Part shown: positions 36,286 through 45,291 of the stretch, one piece after another
Layout: each line of letters starts with the position of its first letter
Position numbering within the stretch: the first letter of the stretch is position 1
Assembly: GCA_036170535.1 (NCBI GenBank)
Contig: JAVHPJ010000208.1
Span: 24,240-88,239 of the forward strand
Length of the DNA: 64,000 nucleotides
Source: SSF53 sp036170535
GTDB lineage: Bacteria; Spirochaetota; Leptospiria; Leptospirales; Leptonemataceae
Direction: 5' to 3'
Program-made: the position numbers and the translations under genes
The notes under the pieces: model-generated
What the model saw: the letters and a program-made list of their open reading frames with translations, nothing else
The model's database searches: none
Told to the model about the DNA's origin: nothing

Positions 36286-36913
36286 GCACCCGGCGCCAGT
36301 ATTCCTCGTCATAGATTCCGCGGCGCACTGCGTTTGGACCGGCGTTGTAGGCCAGCGTGGCGAGGCGCGGCTCGTTCATATCGAGAATCAGCAGATTGAT
36401 GTAATCCACGCCGCGGGCCACGTTTACTTCCGCCTGGAACAGATCGTTGCGGCTGGTGCGCGCGCCGGTTTTCCCATCCATCCACGCAACCGTGCTGTGT
36501 TTAAGCTGCATATAACCGAGCGCATCCGACCGGGAACGAGCGCGCGGGTCGAAAGAGGATTCCACGCGAATAAAAGCGGTGAGCAGATAGGCCTTGTGGA
36601 TCGGGCGGCCGTCGATGCGCATGGAGGCTGGAATCTCCAGACGCTCGGATTCCCGCAATATGGCGGCCAGCACGCGTTCGCGCTCGGCCGGGCTGGCGCG
36701 GGGCGGATCGAAGGCGTCGATAAAGTCGGAAATGCGCGCCCGGGTTTCCGCGGGGTCCGGTCGGTCCAGAAGGTCGACCCGAACCATGAATACGGTGGCA
36801 AGGGCCAAAGCCGGTATCAGGATGCGCTTTTTGAGCAACAGGCTGGAGATTCGCAGGCCGGATGCGGGCCCGGCAATGCGGACTGTGTTTCCAATTTCTT
36901 TCCAATCTACCAT
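36227..36913 (-). CDS. Lytic transglycosylase (SLT domain)
   Basis: A 228-residue inner-membrane-anchored murein hydrolase: one N-terminal helix (ILIPALALATVFMVRVDLL, about 31-49) and a periplasmic SLT domain with the catalytic Glu in FIRVESSFDPRARSRSDALG (about 116), the GYMQL motif, and AYNAGPNAVRRG (about 190). Cleaves peptidoglycan glycan strands to anhydro-ends, as needed for growth or for fitting envelope machines. The C-terminus overlaps the histidine phosphatase gene by 59 bases, convergent. Confidence 0.88.
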   Translation of the reverse strand: MVDWKEIGNTVRIAGPASGLRISSLLLKKRILIPALALATVFMVRVDLLDRPDPAETRARISDFIDAFDPPRASPAERERVLAAILRESERLEIPASMRIDGRPIHKAYLLTAFIRVESSFDPRARSRSDALGYMQLKHSTVAWMDGKTGARTSRNDLFQAEVNVARGVDYINLLILDMNEPRLATLAYNAGPNAVRRGIYDEEYWRRVLKTYRQLRSGEFVEEGVAL

Positions 36914-37144
36914 GACTCCCCTCCATTTCGGGCGGCCTGGCCTCCCGGATGCGGCCTGTGTATCTTTACGGCTCTCTAGCTCGCGCCTTTATAGTGCAGC
37001 GCGCCATGAAAATCCATGATTTTTTGCACCGCACCAGAGTCGAGTAGAAAGCGGCCCGGGATTCGAAATCGAGTTGCCGAAATTCGGCCCCGCCGTTTAT
37101 TTCCAATTATTCCTATCGAATTGATAGGAATAGGAGTAGATACA
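36914..37144. other. Divergent promoter region between transglycosylase and peroxiredoxin
   Basis: An AT-rich island for this genome. A TATAAA on the minus strand at 36988-36993 could be a -10 for the transglycosylase, but its -35 is weak. On the plus side TTGCCG at 37074 is a possible -35 for the peroxiredoxin with no good -10. The clear element is the inverted repeat at 37109-37131. Confidence 0.35.
37109..37131 (+). promoter_or_regulatory. Inverted repeat at the peroxiredoxin ribosome binding site
   Basis: ATTCCTATC-GAATT-GATAGGAAT is a perfect 9-bp inverted repeat ending 13 bases before the ATG. Its right arm contains part of the ribosome binding region (AGGAATAGGAG). It could be a redox-regulator operator or an mRNA hairpin that hides the ribosome site. 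Confidence 0.6.
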
Positions 37145-37780
37145 ATGGCACTGCGTTTGGGCGACATCGCCCCGGATTTTGCGGCCGAAACGACAGACGG
37201 GCCGATTCGGTTTCATGAATGGCTGGAAGGCAAATGGGCGATTCTATTCTCCCACCCGGCGGACTACACGCCGGTCTGCACAACCGAGCTGGGGACTGTG
37301 GCCCGGATCAAGCCGGAGTTCGACCGGCGCGGCGTGAAGGTCATCGGTCTTTCCGTCGACCCGCTGGACAAACACCGCGGTTGGATTAACGACATTAACG
37401 AAACCCAGGGCGCCACAGTGAACTTTCCGATGATCGCCGACGACGACAAGAAGGTCGCCACCCTCTACGACATGATCCATCCGAACGCGCTCGATAACAT
37501 GACGGTGCGCTCCGTGTTCGTGATCGGTCCGGACAAAAAGATCAAACTGACGTTGACGTATCCGGCGGCTACCGGGCGGAACTTTGACGAACTGCTGCGC
37601 GTGATCGATTCGCTGCAACTGACCGCCCAGCATGGCGTCGCGACGCCCGCCAACTGGACTTCCGGGCAGGACGTGGTGATTCTGCCGTCCATTTCCGACG
37701 AAGACGCGAAGCAGCGCTTTCCGAAAGGCTGGAAGGCGATCAAACCGTATCTCCGGCTTACGCCCCAACCCGATCGCTGA
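37145..37780 (+). CDS. 1-Cys peroxiredoxin (Prx6 family)
   Basis: Reduces hydrogen peroxide and alkyl hydroperoxides in the cytoplasm. The 211-residue protein has C45 in HPADYTPVCTTEL, and no other cysteine, so it is of the 1-Cys type. DRRGVKVIGLSVDPLDKHRGW and VRSVFVIGPDKKIKLTLTYP are typical, and the long C-terminal arm of Prx6 is present. It starts after the inverted repeat; convergent with the PseG-like gene, overlapping by 23 bases. Confidence 0.93.
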   Translation: MALRLGDIAPDFAAETTDGPIRFHEWLEGKWAILFSHPADYTPVCTTELGTVARIKPEFDRRGVKVIGLSVDPLDKHRGWINDINETQGATVNFPMIADDDKKVATLYDMIHPNALDNMTVRSVFVIGPDKKIKLTLTYPAATGRNFDELLRVIDSLQLTAQHGVATPANWTSGQDVVILPSISDEDAKQRFPKGWKAIKPYLRLTPQPDR

Positions 37781-38654
37781 TCAAACGCAACAAGCGTTCA
37801 TAACCGTGCGCGCCCGGCCTTTTTTCCGGAGGGCGCGCATCGCCGCGCACGATCGCCGCGCACAAGCGCTCCATCTGTTCGACGTCGTCAAAGCTTGCGC
37901 ACAGCACGCCGGTCTCTCGCGCGAGAAACTCCATCAACTCCCGATGCACCGCACTCCCGAAGTCGCTGAGCGCCACCACCTTGCCCAGGCGCCAGGCTTC
38001 CAGCATGCTCATGCCAAAGTACGAAATGAAGACGCCGGCATGCGCGATTTCTTCAATAAATGCGCGGCGCGCCAGAGCTTCCACGTGGCGAAACCCCGTC
38101 ATTGCGCGAATGCGCTCCTCAGGCGCCTGCAGACCGCAGCGCAGACAGTCCTCCGCGCCGTCCCGGTGCAGCGTTTTAATCAAGAACTCGTCGATGGGCG
38201 CCACGCGGGCGAATGCGCCGCTGTAGCAGAAGACGCGCCGTTCCAGCGGAATCAAGTCTTCAAAAGGCCGTATATCACGACTGATCAACGCGTTTTCCAG
38301 GCACAAGTCCAGATCGGCCGCGGGATGGGGCAAGGTGTCATGGAACAAAATGTCGCCGTGACTGGCGTAAATCGCGCGGTCCGCGCAGCGATTATCGAGC
38401 GCGATCACCGGCGCCGAACCGGCAAGCGGGCCGGGATCCGCATCCCGCGCGTCAAGCACCCAGAGATCCGGCGCCGCGGACGCAAACAAAACGCGCTCCG
38501 GCGCCCCGTCCGTAATCGTCAGCAGATTCGCGCGGACGCCCGCAGCGCCAAGGCGCGCGTTCAATTCCGTCATGCGCACCAGATGGCCGCTGCCGTACGC
38601 CGGGCCGGCGCCGACGATCACGCTGATGCGGGCCTCAGGTCGGATCGGGAGCAC
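37758..38654 (-). CDS. PseG/SpsG-like glycosyltransferase-fold protein
   Basis: A 298-residue GT-B-type protein. The N-terminal nucleotide motif GAGPAYGSGHLVRMTELNAR (about 15) is that of PseG/SpsG, UDP-sugar hydrolases in pseudaminic-acid-type pathways. ISYFGMSMLEAWRLGKVVAL (about 210) is the donor-binding end of the fold. It overlaps the SpsF-like gene by 20 bases, and such pairs normally act together on surface or flagellar glycans. No other genes of that pathway are adjacent, so its role is open. Confidence 0.72.
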   Translation of the reverse strand: MLPIRPEARISVIVGAGPAYGSGHLVRMTELNARLGAAGVRANLLTITDGAPERVLFASAAPDLWVLDARDADPGPLAGSAPVIALDNRCADRAIYASHGDILFHDTLPHPAADLDLCLENALISRDIRPFEDLIPLERRVFCYSGAFARVAPIDEFLIKTLHRDGAEDCLRCGLQAPEERIRAMTGFRHVEALARRAFIEEIAHAGVFISYFGMSMLEAWRLGKVVALSDFGSAVHRELMEFLARETGVLCASFDDVEQMERLCAAIVRGDARPPEKRPGAHGYERLLRLISDRVGA

Positions 38655-39381
38655 GAAACACTCGCTGTTCTACATGTTGATTGGCGGCGAATAACTCCGG
38701 TTCGCGTTCGAATAGCTCCATAAGCGCCGCGCTGTCAAAGTCCGGGCCCAGTCGGCGAAACACGGCGTCGACCACGCGCAGATCTTCGGCCTGATCCACC
38801 GTCACGCGCAGCGTCGCAGAGGCGCAGCCGCGCAGAGCGGGATAAGTTTCGTGCAGCGTCTTAAAGCGTTCAGGATGGTGTTTAATATGCAACGTGACGT
38901 GCTCGCAGTGTTCGGGCAGTGCGGGGATTGAGTCGTCCAACAGCGCCTCCGCCCGCATCGCTTCAACGGCTGCGCCCAGGGGCAGGCCTGAGAAAGAAAA
39001 CAGATCCGCCTCCGTTCTTTGCAGGGCGTCGATGGTCGCCTGCGCCGCAGAGCGATCGACGCAGGGATTATCGCCGGTGGCGCGCACAACATAGCGGGCG
39101 CCCAGCGCGCGTGCGGCGCGACGATAGCGTTCGCGGACGTCCTCTTCCGGACCGGTGAAATACAGCGCGCCCGCCCGCTCGCACCATTCGCCGAGTGCAG
39201 CGTCGCCTTCTGGAATTACAAGGGCCGTGGGTATGCCCGCTGCGCGGAAATCCAGGCGGCGTAAAACATGCGCAAGCAGGGCGGGCCCGTCCGGCGCCGG
39301 CAGGGGGGCGTAGATTTTGCCCGGCAGCCGGGTCGACCCGCTGCGCGCCTGAATTAAAATACATACGAACGCCTGCTGCAT
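38635..39381 (-). CDS. SpsF-like cytidylyltransferase family protein
   Basis: A 248-residue protein of the acylneuraminate cytidylyltransferase/SpsF branch, which joins a nucleotide to an acidic or modified sugar. The N-terminal motif ILIQARSGSTRLPGKI and the metal-binding ARYVVRATGDNPCVD (about 97) are clear, as is VTLHIKHHPERF. Together with the downstream PseG-like gene it suggests synthesis of an activated sugar for a surface glycan. First gene of the two-gene unit; divergent from the membrane-DCC gene with 61 bases between. Confidence 0.82.
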   Translation of the reverse strand: MQQAFVCILIQARSGSTRLPGKIYAPLPAPDGPALLAHVLRRLDFRAAGIPTALVIPEGDAALGEWCERAGALYFTGPEEDVRERYRRAARALGARYVVRATGDNPCVDRSAAQATIDALQRTEADLFSFSGLPLGAAVEAMRAEALLDDSIPALPEHCEHVTLHIKHHPERFKTLHETYPALRGCASATLRVTVDQAEDLRVVDAVFRRLGPDFDSAALMELFEREPELFAANQHVEQRVFRAPDPT

Positions 39382-39442
39382 TTATTACGATCAAAGTCGC
39401 GACACGCGCGAACCCTCTTCTTGTATCGGCGTCTGATTCTGG

Positions 39443-40495
39443 ATGACGCAGCAAGTTCGCAGCGTAACAGGGTTCAGAATCATGGGAATTTCGCCGGAGA
39501 TGCGCTATTATTCCAGCTGGCAACTGGCGCTGTTTCGAATCCTCGCCGGACTTTATTATCTGGTCCAGCATGGGATGTATTTCGTGAATCTGCTGTATCT
39601 CATTGGCGGCGGAGAGGGGCCCGCGCCGGGGGCCGACGCGTCGCCGGCGCCCTGGCTCGCCCTGCTCGCGGCCTCCGGATTGCAGCTGCTCGCCGCGCTC
39701 GCCCTCTGCCTCGGCTTCTACCGGCGCGCTGCATCCGGCCTGTGGCTGACGGCCGGCTGCCTTTTGTTCTACGTAAGCGCGCCTCCGCATGTTCCTCTGA
39801 CCGAGACGTTCGCGAGTCTGACTGTGACCGCCTGGATAGTCGGCGCCCTGCAGACCGGTCCGGCGCTGCTGCTCCTGTTCGCGCCGGCGGGCGAGGCGCT
39901 GGCCTGGCGTCCCGCGGGCCGTCCCGCGCACTGGCGTCTGCCGACGCTGATCTACGCCTTCGGCTGGATGCTGCTTTTGCTCGCCGCACTGAATATCGCC
40001 CTGCTTCCGAACTACCGGGGTTATCTCGCGCCGTTGGCCGCGCTGCTGTTCCTGTTCTGCGCGGATGCGCGGTGGGCGCGGCCGCAGCCCTCGCGCAATG
40101 CGAACGAACCGCTCGTGGTGCTGTTTGACGGCGTTTGCGGACTGTGCAATTCCTCCGTGGACTTCATCATGGCGGAGGATCGCGATAGCATTTTTCGTTT
40201 TGCGCCGCTCCAGGGCGAGTCCGCACGCCGGCTCGCTCCGGACTATGACGTTGAGCAGATGGATTCAGTCGCTCTGCGGGACGAAGACGGCGTACATGTT
40301 CGGTCGGCCGCCATACTGCGCATCGGGCTGCGCCTGGGCGGCATGTGGCGATTTGCAATTCTGGGCTTTTTGATTCCCGCGGCCCTGCGCGACCGCGTTT
40401 ACGATTGGGTCGCTCGCAACCGCTATCGCTGGTTTGGCAAAAAAGAAAGCTGTCGAATGCCGACTGCCGAAGAACGCAGTCTGTTCTTAATGTGA
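39443..40495 (+). CDS. Membrane protein with C-terminal DCC thiol-disulfide domain
   Basis: A 350-residue fusion. Residues about 20-205 have six hydrophobic helices with resemblance to DoxX/HTTM-type membrane domains. Residues about 215-335 are a DUF393/DCC domain: LVVLFDGVCGLCNSSVDFIM carries the DGxCxxC redox motif, followed by FRFAPLQGESARRL. Such domains are thought to be thiol-disulfide exchange enzymes. The start could instead be the ATG at 39482. Electron donor and acceptor are unknown. Confidence 0.8.
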   Translation: MTQQVRSVTGFRIMGISPEMRYYSSWQLALFRILAGLYYLVQHGMYFVNLLYLIGGGEGPAPGADASPAPWLALLAASGLQLLAALALCLGFYRRAASGLWLTAGCLLFYVSAPPHVPLTETFASLTVTAWIVGALQTGPALLLLFAPAGEALAWRPAGRPAHWRLPTLIYAFGWMLLLLAALNIALLPNYRGYLAPLAALLFLFCADARWARPQPSRNANEPLVVLFDGVCGLCNSSVDFIMAEDRDSIFRFAPLQGESARRLAPDYDVEQMDSVALRDEDGVHVRSAAILRIGLRLGGMWRFAILGFLIPAALRDRVYDWVARNRYRWFGKKESCRMPTAEERSLFLM

Positions 40496-40573
40496 TCCGA
40501 TACGCGACCCGCTGTCGTCTCGCGCCAGGCAAAGTCGCGTTGCGCGAGGCGGCCCGGGCTCGGTCCAATCGGG

Positions 40574-42043
40574 TCAGCCGTTAAAGGTGTACCACTCATC
40601 GCACTGGAGGCACGGCGCTGGAATCGCTCCGTGTTCGCCGCGCACCGAGCGTTCAAAAAAGATCTGCGAACGGGTCCAGAAATCCGTCAGACTGTCTTTG
40701 TTCAGATCGACAAAAAATGCATCCGCTTGATTTGCATCCTGCTTGCAGAGCGGCGCCCGGCCGGTGGCGTCGATTTGCACGTCGCGCGCGAGGTGCCAGC
40801 AGAAGTCCCGGTGCAGCGGCCGCAGATCCGCAGCGCGACGTTCGGGCAGGCGGCCCGCATGCGAATTGTATTTTTGCAGCAGCGGCGTTACGCCCGACTT
40901 CTCAAAGCGATCAAAGAAACTCTGCACTTCGTCATCGGTTTCTTTAAGACGCAGCATCTCGACAAACGCGGCAAAGCCGCGCTCGCCCGGCGCCGTTGCG
41001 GCCAGACGATCCAGATTGGCCAGCGCGTCGTGCAAGCGATCGACGCCGTACATCCGTCGATAACGATCCTGGCGGAGCGTGTTGAGTCTGACAATAACCG
41101 TCAGGCGCTCGCGGGCGGGCGCCGCCTGCAGGCGCGCCAGGGTCGCGTCCGTCAGTTCCAGGCCGTACGTCTCAAGATAGACCATAGCCGTGTTATCCAG
41201 GCCGAGCAGTCGCTCGACGATCGCCAGACAGTCGGGATGCAGCAGCGGTTCGCCATGCACGCCCAGGCGCCAGCTCACATCGCGCGCCAGTGAAATCCGT
41301 TGCGTATCTGCGATGATACGCTCCAGAAGCGCTGAGTCCATCAGGTCCGCACGGCCCAGCCGTTCAGGCAAAATCCAGTCCGGTTTGAGACCTGCGCCGG
41401 GCGAGGCGCACAACTCCAGTTCAATCCAGGACGGAGCGGGGCGCAGGCGACCGGGATGGTTCTTTATGAAGTCGGCCAGGGTATCAAAGCGCAGTCCGGG
41501 ATCTTGCGCGAGAGCGTCTGCGGCGAGACGGCGCGAGCGTGCGCTTTTCAAACTGAAGTCCAGGCGAAACTGGCGCAGGTCGGGCAATTTGTAGAAGAGT
41601 TCCGCATCAAAGCGATCGATTTCCTTGAGGGTGAGTTCGCGCAGCGAATCCGGCGCGCCCTCCGGCAGCTCGTCCAGAAATTCGCGCGAAGCAAAGTCCG
41701 GCGCAAGACCCGGCGGAATATTCTCGCCAAAAGTAAAATGCGCCAGATGCTTGAAATGATCGGCCGCAATTTCGCGCGTAAGATCAGCGTCGAGCAAGGG
41801 ATGCCAGTCGTAAAAGAGCGCTGCGCTATCCTGGGGCGTCTGCGCGGTGTCCGCCAGCGCGCGTCGCAGGCCGGCGACCAGCGAACCTGGCGCCACGATC
41901 ACATCCGGCGCCGCCAGATTGGAATAGATCGGCGCATCGGGATAAAGCCGGGCCAAGCGCAAGCGCGCTTCCGCCGCCAGGGCCGGCGCCGCCTCATCCG
42001 CGCCGGGCGTACGCCATACGTAAACCGCCGTGACCTGCGCCAT
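40574..42043 (-). CDS. spiro-SPASM-like protein with degenerate radical SAM motif
   Basis: A 489-residue protein laid out like the spirochaetal 'spiro-SPASM' family: an N-terminal nucleotidyltransferase-like region (about 1-200), a radical-SAM-like barrel (about 215-400) and a C-terminal SPASM-type cysteine region (FCWHLARD, APLCKQD, CLQCDEW). In the barrel the expected CxxxCxxC reads IELELCASPGAGLKPDW, with one cysteine only, so it likely cannot bind the SAM cluster there. It starts directly after the SurA-like stop (TAAATG), so the two are cotranslated. Function of the family is not established. Confidence 0.75.
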   Translation of the reverse strand: MAQVTAVYVWRTPGADEAAPALAAEARLRLARLYPDAPIYSNLAAPDVIVAPGSLVAGLRRALADTAQTPQDSAALFYDWHPLLDADLTREIAADHFKHLAHFTFGENIPPGLAPDFASREFLDELPEGAPDSLRELTLKEIDRFDAELFYKLPDLRQFRLDFSLKSARSRRLAADALAQDPGLRFDTLADFIKNHPGRLRPAPSWIELELCASPGAGLKPDWILPERLGRADLMDSALLERIIADTQRISLARDVSWRLGVHGEPLLHPDCLAIVERLLGLDNTAMVYLETYGLELTDATLARLQAAPARERLTVIVRLNTLRQDRYRRMYGVDRLHDALANLDRLAATAPGERGFAAFVEMLRLKETDDEVQSFFDRFEKSGVTPLLQKYNSHAGRLPERRAADLRPLHRDFCWHLARDVQIDATGRAPLCKQDANQADAFFVDLNKDSLTDFWTRSQIFFERSVRGEHGAIPAPCLQCDEWYTFNG

Positions 42044-43102
42044 TTATCCGCCCGGCTTAATGATCGCAATTTCCCGACGCCGGCGCTTGATCCATTCCTC
42101 GAACGCCTCGCCTTCTTTCTCGAAATACAAGCGCTCGCGAATCACATCGCGAATCTTTTCAAGGGGAATCGGCCGCTTCGCTTCCACAAGAGTCACAACG
42201 TACCGTCCGCGTGAATCGCGAAAGGGCCGATTCACGACGCCCGCCGGCGCCGAATACAGAGTCATCGCCAGGCGTTGATCGCGTTCCGCGATTTCCTGGA
42301 TGTTGGAGTAGTCGACCAGGCCGCCGGTGGGCTTATAAGGCGACACATTGCCTTCGAAGGTGCGCGCCACGTCGCCAAAAGCAGCCGGATTGCGCGACGC
42401 CGCGTTGTAGGCCTCGTTGGCGCGCGCCGAAACGCGCGATTCTTCGTCGATGCCGGCGCCGCGCGGCGCAAACACCATCTCGCGGTAGCGCACCTCCAGG
42501 CCCACGCGGTCGCGATTGCGCCTATAAAAACGTTCGATCTCTTCGTCGTCCGGCTGCGGCGCGGTAATGCGAATTTGGATCAGTTGCCGTTTGATCAGCT
42601 CAAAACGCATGTTCTCGAGCCACTGCTCATAGGTCAGATTGGATTCGCGCTCCACCCGCTCCTGAAATTCTTTTTCATCGATAATTCCGGCAAACTGCAT
42701 ACGGCGCTGCACTTCATTCTGCAATCGTTCGTCGCTGACGATGATCGATTCTTTGCGCGCTTCCATGTTCACGATGGCGCGATCGATCATGAACTCGGCC
42801 GCCGCCTCCTCCAGGTTGCGACCGCCCAAACGGCCGCTGCGGCGGACGAGATCGCGCGCATCCGCCAGGTCGGCTTCCGTAATCGCCGCGTCGCCTACAA
42901 CATAGCGCACGCGATTGAGGACGATCGAACCGTCGGCGGACTCGTTAGCCTGCGGCTGCGATGGAGCTCGATCCGATTGATTCGCCGGAGCGCCGGCTTC
43001 GGCTTCCGGTTCCGAGTCGTCCGGAAGACTTTCCCCGGGACTTGCACAAGCGCAGACAAAAAGCAACGCAGCCAGCGGGGCGAGATGTTTGTTCCAGTTC
43101 AT
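42044..43102 (-). CDS. SurA-like periplasmic chaperone lipoprotein
   Basis: A 352-residue probable lipoprotein: signal peptide with cysteines at LLFVCACASPG, then a Pro/Glu-rich linker to about 60, a SurA-type N-terminal domain (LNRVRYVVGDAAITEADLADAR, helices to about 210) and a parvulin-like segment that is short (VSPYKPTGGLVDYSNIQEI, GRYVVTLVEAKRPIPL near the end). Such proteins escort outer-membrane proteins through the periplasm. It is the first gene of a pair with the spiro-SPASM-like gene. ATG at 43102 is chosen for its lipoprotein signal. Confidence 0.8.
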   Translation of the reverse strand: MNWNKHLAPLAALLFVCACASPGESLPDDSEPEAEAGAPANQSDRAPSQPQANESADGSIVLNRVRYVVGDAAITEADLADARDLVRRSGRLGGRNLEEAAAEFMIDRAIVNMEARKESIIVSDERLQNEVQRRMQFAGIIDEKEFQERVERESNLTYEQWLENMRFELIKRQLIQIRITAPQPDDEEIERFYRRNRDRVGLEVRYREMVFAPRGAGIDEESRVSARANEAYNAASRNPAAFGDVARTFEGNVSPYKPTGGLVDYSNIQEIAERDQRLAMTLYSAPAGVVNRPFRDSRGRYVVTLVEAKRPIPLEKIRDVIRERLYFEKEGEAFEEWIKRRRREIAIIKPGG

Positions 43103-43184
43103 GAATGCGTTCCTCTTATATCGCGTTTTGCTATATCGCGCTTTGCCCGGCGCTGGCGCCGCACGCCCCGGCCGGCGCCGGGTC

Positions 43185-44219
43185 TCAGGCGGTCCGCTCG
43201 GCGCCAGCGAATTCCAGTGACCCGGGGTTTTCTGCAAGGTCAAGGCATATCTCCCGCATTTCTGAAATCGACTCGACGGTTAACAAGCGCGGCTTCAGTC
43301 GCGCAAGCGTCGGCTGAAGCGACAGGTAGCGCGCCAGATGTTTGCGAAACAGCTTGAGTCCGCGTCCGGGATAAAAGGCGAGCATGGACTCCAGATGGTC
43401 GCGGACAGTTTCCAGAATCTCGATCGCGCTCCGCTCGCGACCGCTGACGCCGCCAAAGAGCCAGGGATCGCCGATTGCGGCGCGACCGATGACCGCGCCC
43501 GCCAGGCCGCAGTCGGCAATTTTGCGCTCCGCCTCGGCAACCGACTTGAGATCGCCATTGCCCAGTGTGGGTATCGTAACCGCGGATGCGACCGCGCCAA
43601 TGGCGTCCCAGTCCGCCTCGCCGCTGTAGGCCTGTTCGCGCGTCCGCCCGTGCACGGTAATCAGGGCGGCGCCATTGTCTTCCAGGATGCGCGCCATATC
43701 CGCGTAGTTGCGCGTGCGTCGATCCCAGCCGAGGCGAATTTTCGCCGTAAGCGGAACGCCGAGACGCTTTTGCAACAGGCCAAAGATGCGCCCGGTTCGA
43801 CGAGGATCGCGCAACATGCCGGCGCCGGCGCCGCGGCCGGCGACCGTTTTGACGGAGCAACCCATGTTGATGTCGATCCAGTCGGGTCCGAGCCTTTCGG
43901 CGATCAGGGCGGCGCGCAACAGAGAGGCCGGGTTGGCGCCAAAAATCTGAAAAGCGATCGGCCGTTCCATTTCTTCGAAACGAAACAAGTCGATTGTGCG
44001 CGCGTCCTTGCGGCGCAGACCGTCGGCGGAAACGAACTCCGTCCACGAAAACGCCGCACCCGCCCGGCGACACAGCAATCGATAGGGGCTGTCGGAAAAT
44101 CCCGCCATGGGCGAAAGCGAGACGCGCCCGTAAATCGGAATGCGCCCCACATAAAACTGCGGCGCGCGGCGCAGGTCGCCGACCGGCTCAGCGCGCGTAG
44201 TGGCCGTCGACCATGGCAT
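43185..44219 (-). CDS. dus: tRNA-dihydrouridine synthase
   Basis: Reduces specific uridines of tRNA to dihydrouridine with FMN and NADPH. The barrel begins LSPMAGFSDSPYRLLCRRAG (about 37) and has the catalytic Cys in DINMGCSVKTVAGRGAGAGM (about 117), AKIRLGWD, ITVHGRTREQAYSGEADW (about 190) and PTLGNGDLKS. Total 344 residues; nearest to DusB in pattern, but exact class is not assigned. Its ATG overlaps the end of carA by 32 bases, so it is coupled to it. Confidence 0.93.
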   Translation of the reverse strand: MPWSTATTRAEPVGDLRRAPQFYVGRIPIYGRVSLSPMAGFSDSPYRLLCRRAGAAFSWTEFVSADGLRRKDARTIDLFRFEEMERPIAFQIFGANPASLLRAALIAERLGPDWIDINMGCSVKTVAGRGAGAGMLRDPRRTGRIFGLLQKRLGVPLTAKIRLGWDRRTRNYADMARILEDNGAALITVHGRTREQAYSGEADWDAIGAVASAVTIPTLGNGDLKSVAEAERKIADCGLAGAVIGRAAIGDPWLFGGVSGRERSAIEILETVRDHLESMLAFYPGRGLKLFRKHLARYLSLQPTLARLKPRLLTVESISEMREICLDLAENPGSLEFAGAERTA

Positions 44220-45291
44220 AAAATTCGTCGAAAAGATATGCGGCGTCGTGCGGACCGGGCGCCGCCTCGGGATGGTACTGCACGCACATAATCGGCCGAT
44301 TCGAGTCCCGAAAGCCTTCGATGGTCTGGTCGTTCAGATTCACATGGGTCACTCGTACGGCCGCGCTTTCGTCGTCCGCTACTGCGAAGCCATGATTCTG
44401 CGCGGTGATTTCAACGCGGCCGTTGATGCGGTTTTTAACGGGCTGATTGCCGCCGCGATGGCCGAACTTCAGCTTAAAGGTTTTGCGGCCCGTCGCGAGT
44501 CCGATGACCTGGTGCCCCAGGCAGATGCCGAACACGGGCTTGCCGTCGGCGATGACGCCGCGCGCAGTTTCAATGGCGTAGTCGAGGGGCTCGGGATCTC
44601 CAGGACCGTTTGAAAGAAAATAACAGTCAAAGTTCTGCGCCTTCAGCGTGGAATAGTCGGTCTGCGCCGGCACCACTGTCACCGCGAAGCCGGACTTATT
44701 GAGCAGACGGAGAATATTCGTCTTCACGCCAAAATCGAGCACGGCGACGCGATACTTTTTCCCGGCGCTTTCGCCGTACGGGTAAGCCTGGGACGTGGTA
44801 ACCTCCCGCGCGAGATCCAGTCCGTTCATCACCGGGATCGAGCGGACGCTGGCGAGCATCGACTCGTCGTATTCGCGACCCACGAAAATTCCGCCGCGCA
44901 TGGCGCCCTCGCGGCGGAGCATCAGCGTCAGCCGGCGGGTATCAACGCCCTGAATGGCCGGCGTTTTGAACTCGCGCAGAAAATCGCCAAGGGACTGTTC
45001 CGACCTGAAATTGCTGGGAACCGGAACGTATTCTTTCACCACAAATCCGGCCGCCTGGATGCGTTCGGATTCCATTTCCTCCCGATTTACTCCGTAGTTG
45101 CCGATCATCGGATAGGTCATGGTGACGATCTGGCGCCGGTAAGAAGGGTCGGTAAGAATCTCCTGATAACCCGCCATCGAGGTGTTAAAGCAGGTCTCGC
45201 CGCAGGCATCGCCTTCGTAGCCAAAGGACCGGCCGCGAAAGACGGTTCCATTCTCGAGCACCAGATTTGCTATCAGGTTCCGGGACGACAT
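44188..45291 (-). CDS. carA: Carbamoyl-phosphate synthase small subunit
   Basis: The glutaminase subunit that feeds ammonia to CarB for carbamoyl phosphate, used in arginine and pyrimidine synthesis. The 367-residue protein has the N-terminal domain with FGYEGDACGETCFNTSMAGYQ, the catalytic Cys in FGICLGHQVIGLATG (about 258), QNHGFAV and the His-Glu pair in VQYHPEAAPGPHD (about 340). carB is not adjacent, unusual for many bacteria. The downstream partner is dus. Confidence 0.96.
   Translation of the reverse strand: MSSRNLIANLVLENGTVFRGRSFGYEGDACGETCFNTSMAGYQEILTDPSYRRQIVTMTYPMIGNYGVNREEMESERIQAAGFVVKEYVPVPSNFRSEQSLGDFLREFKTPAIQGVDTRRLTLMLRREGAMRGGIFVGREYDESMLASVRSIPVMNGLDLAREVTTSQAYPYGESAGKKYRVAVLDFGVKTNILRLLNKSGFAVTVVPAQTDYSTLKAQNFDCYFLSNGPGDPEPLDYAIETARGVIADGKPVFGICLGHQVIGLATGRKTFKLKFGHRGGNQPVKNRINGRVEITAQNHGFAVADDESAAVRVTHVNLNDQTIEGFRDSNRPIMCVQYHPEAAPGPHDAAYLFDEFYAMVDGHYAR

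Noticed and set aside
36988..36993. TATAAA as a clear promoter of the transglycosylase
   Set aside because: The region 17 bases upstream has only GGATTT, too weak to call a -35.
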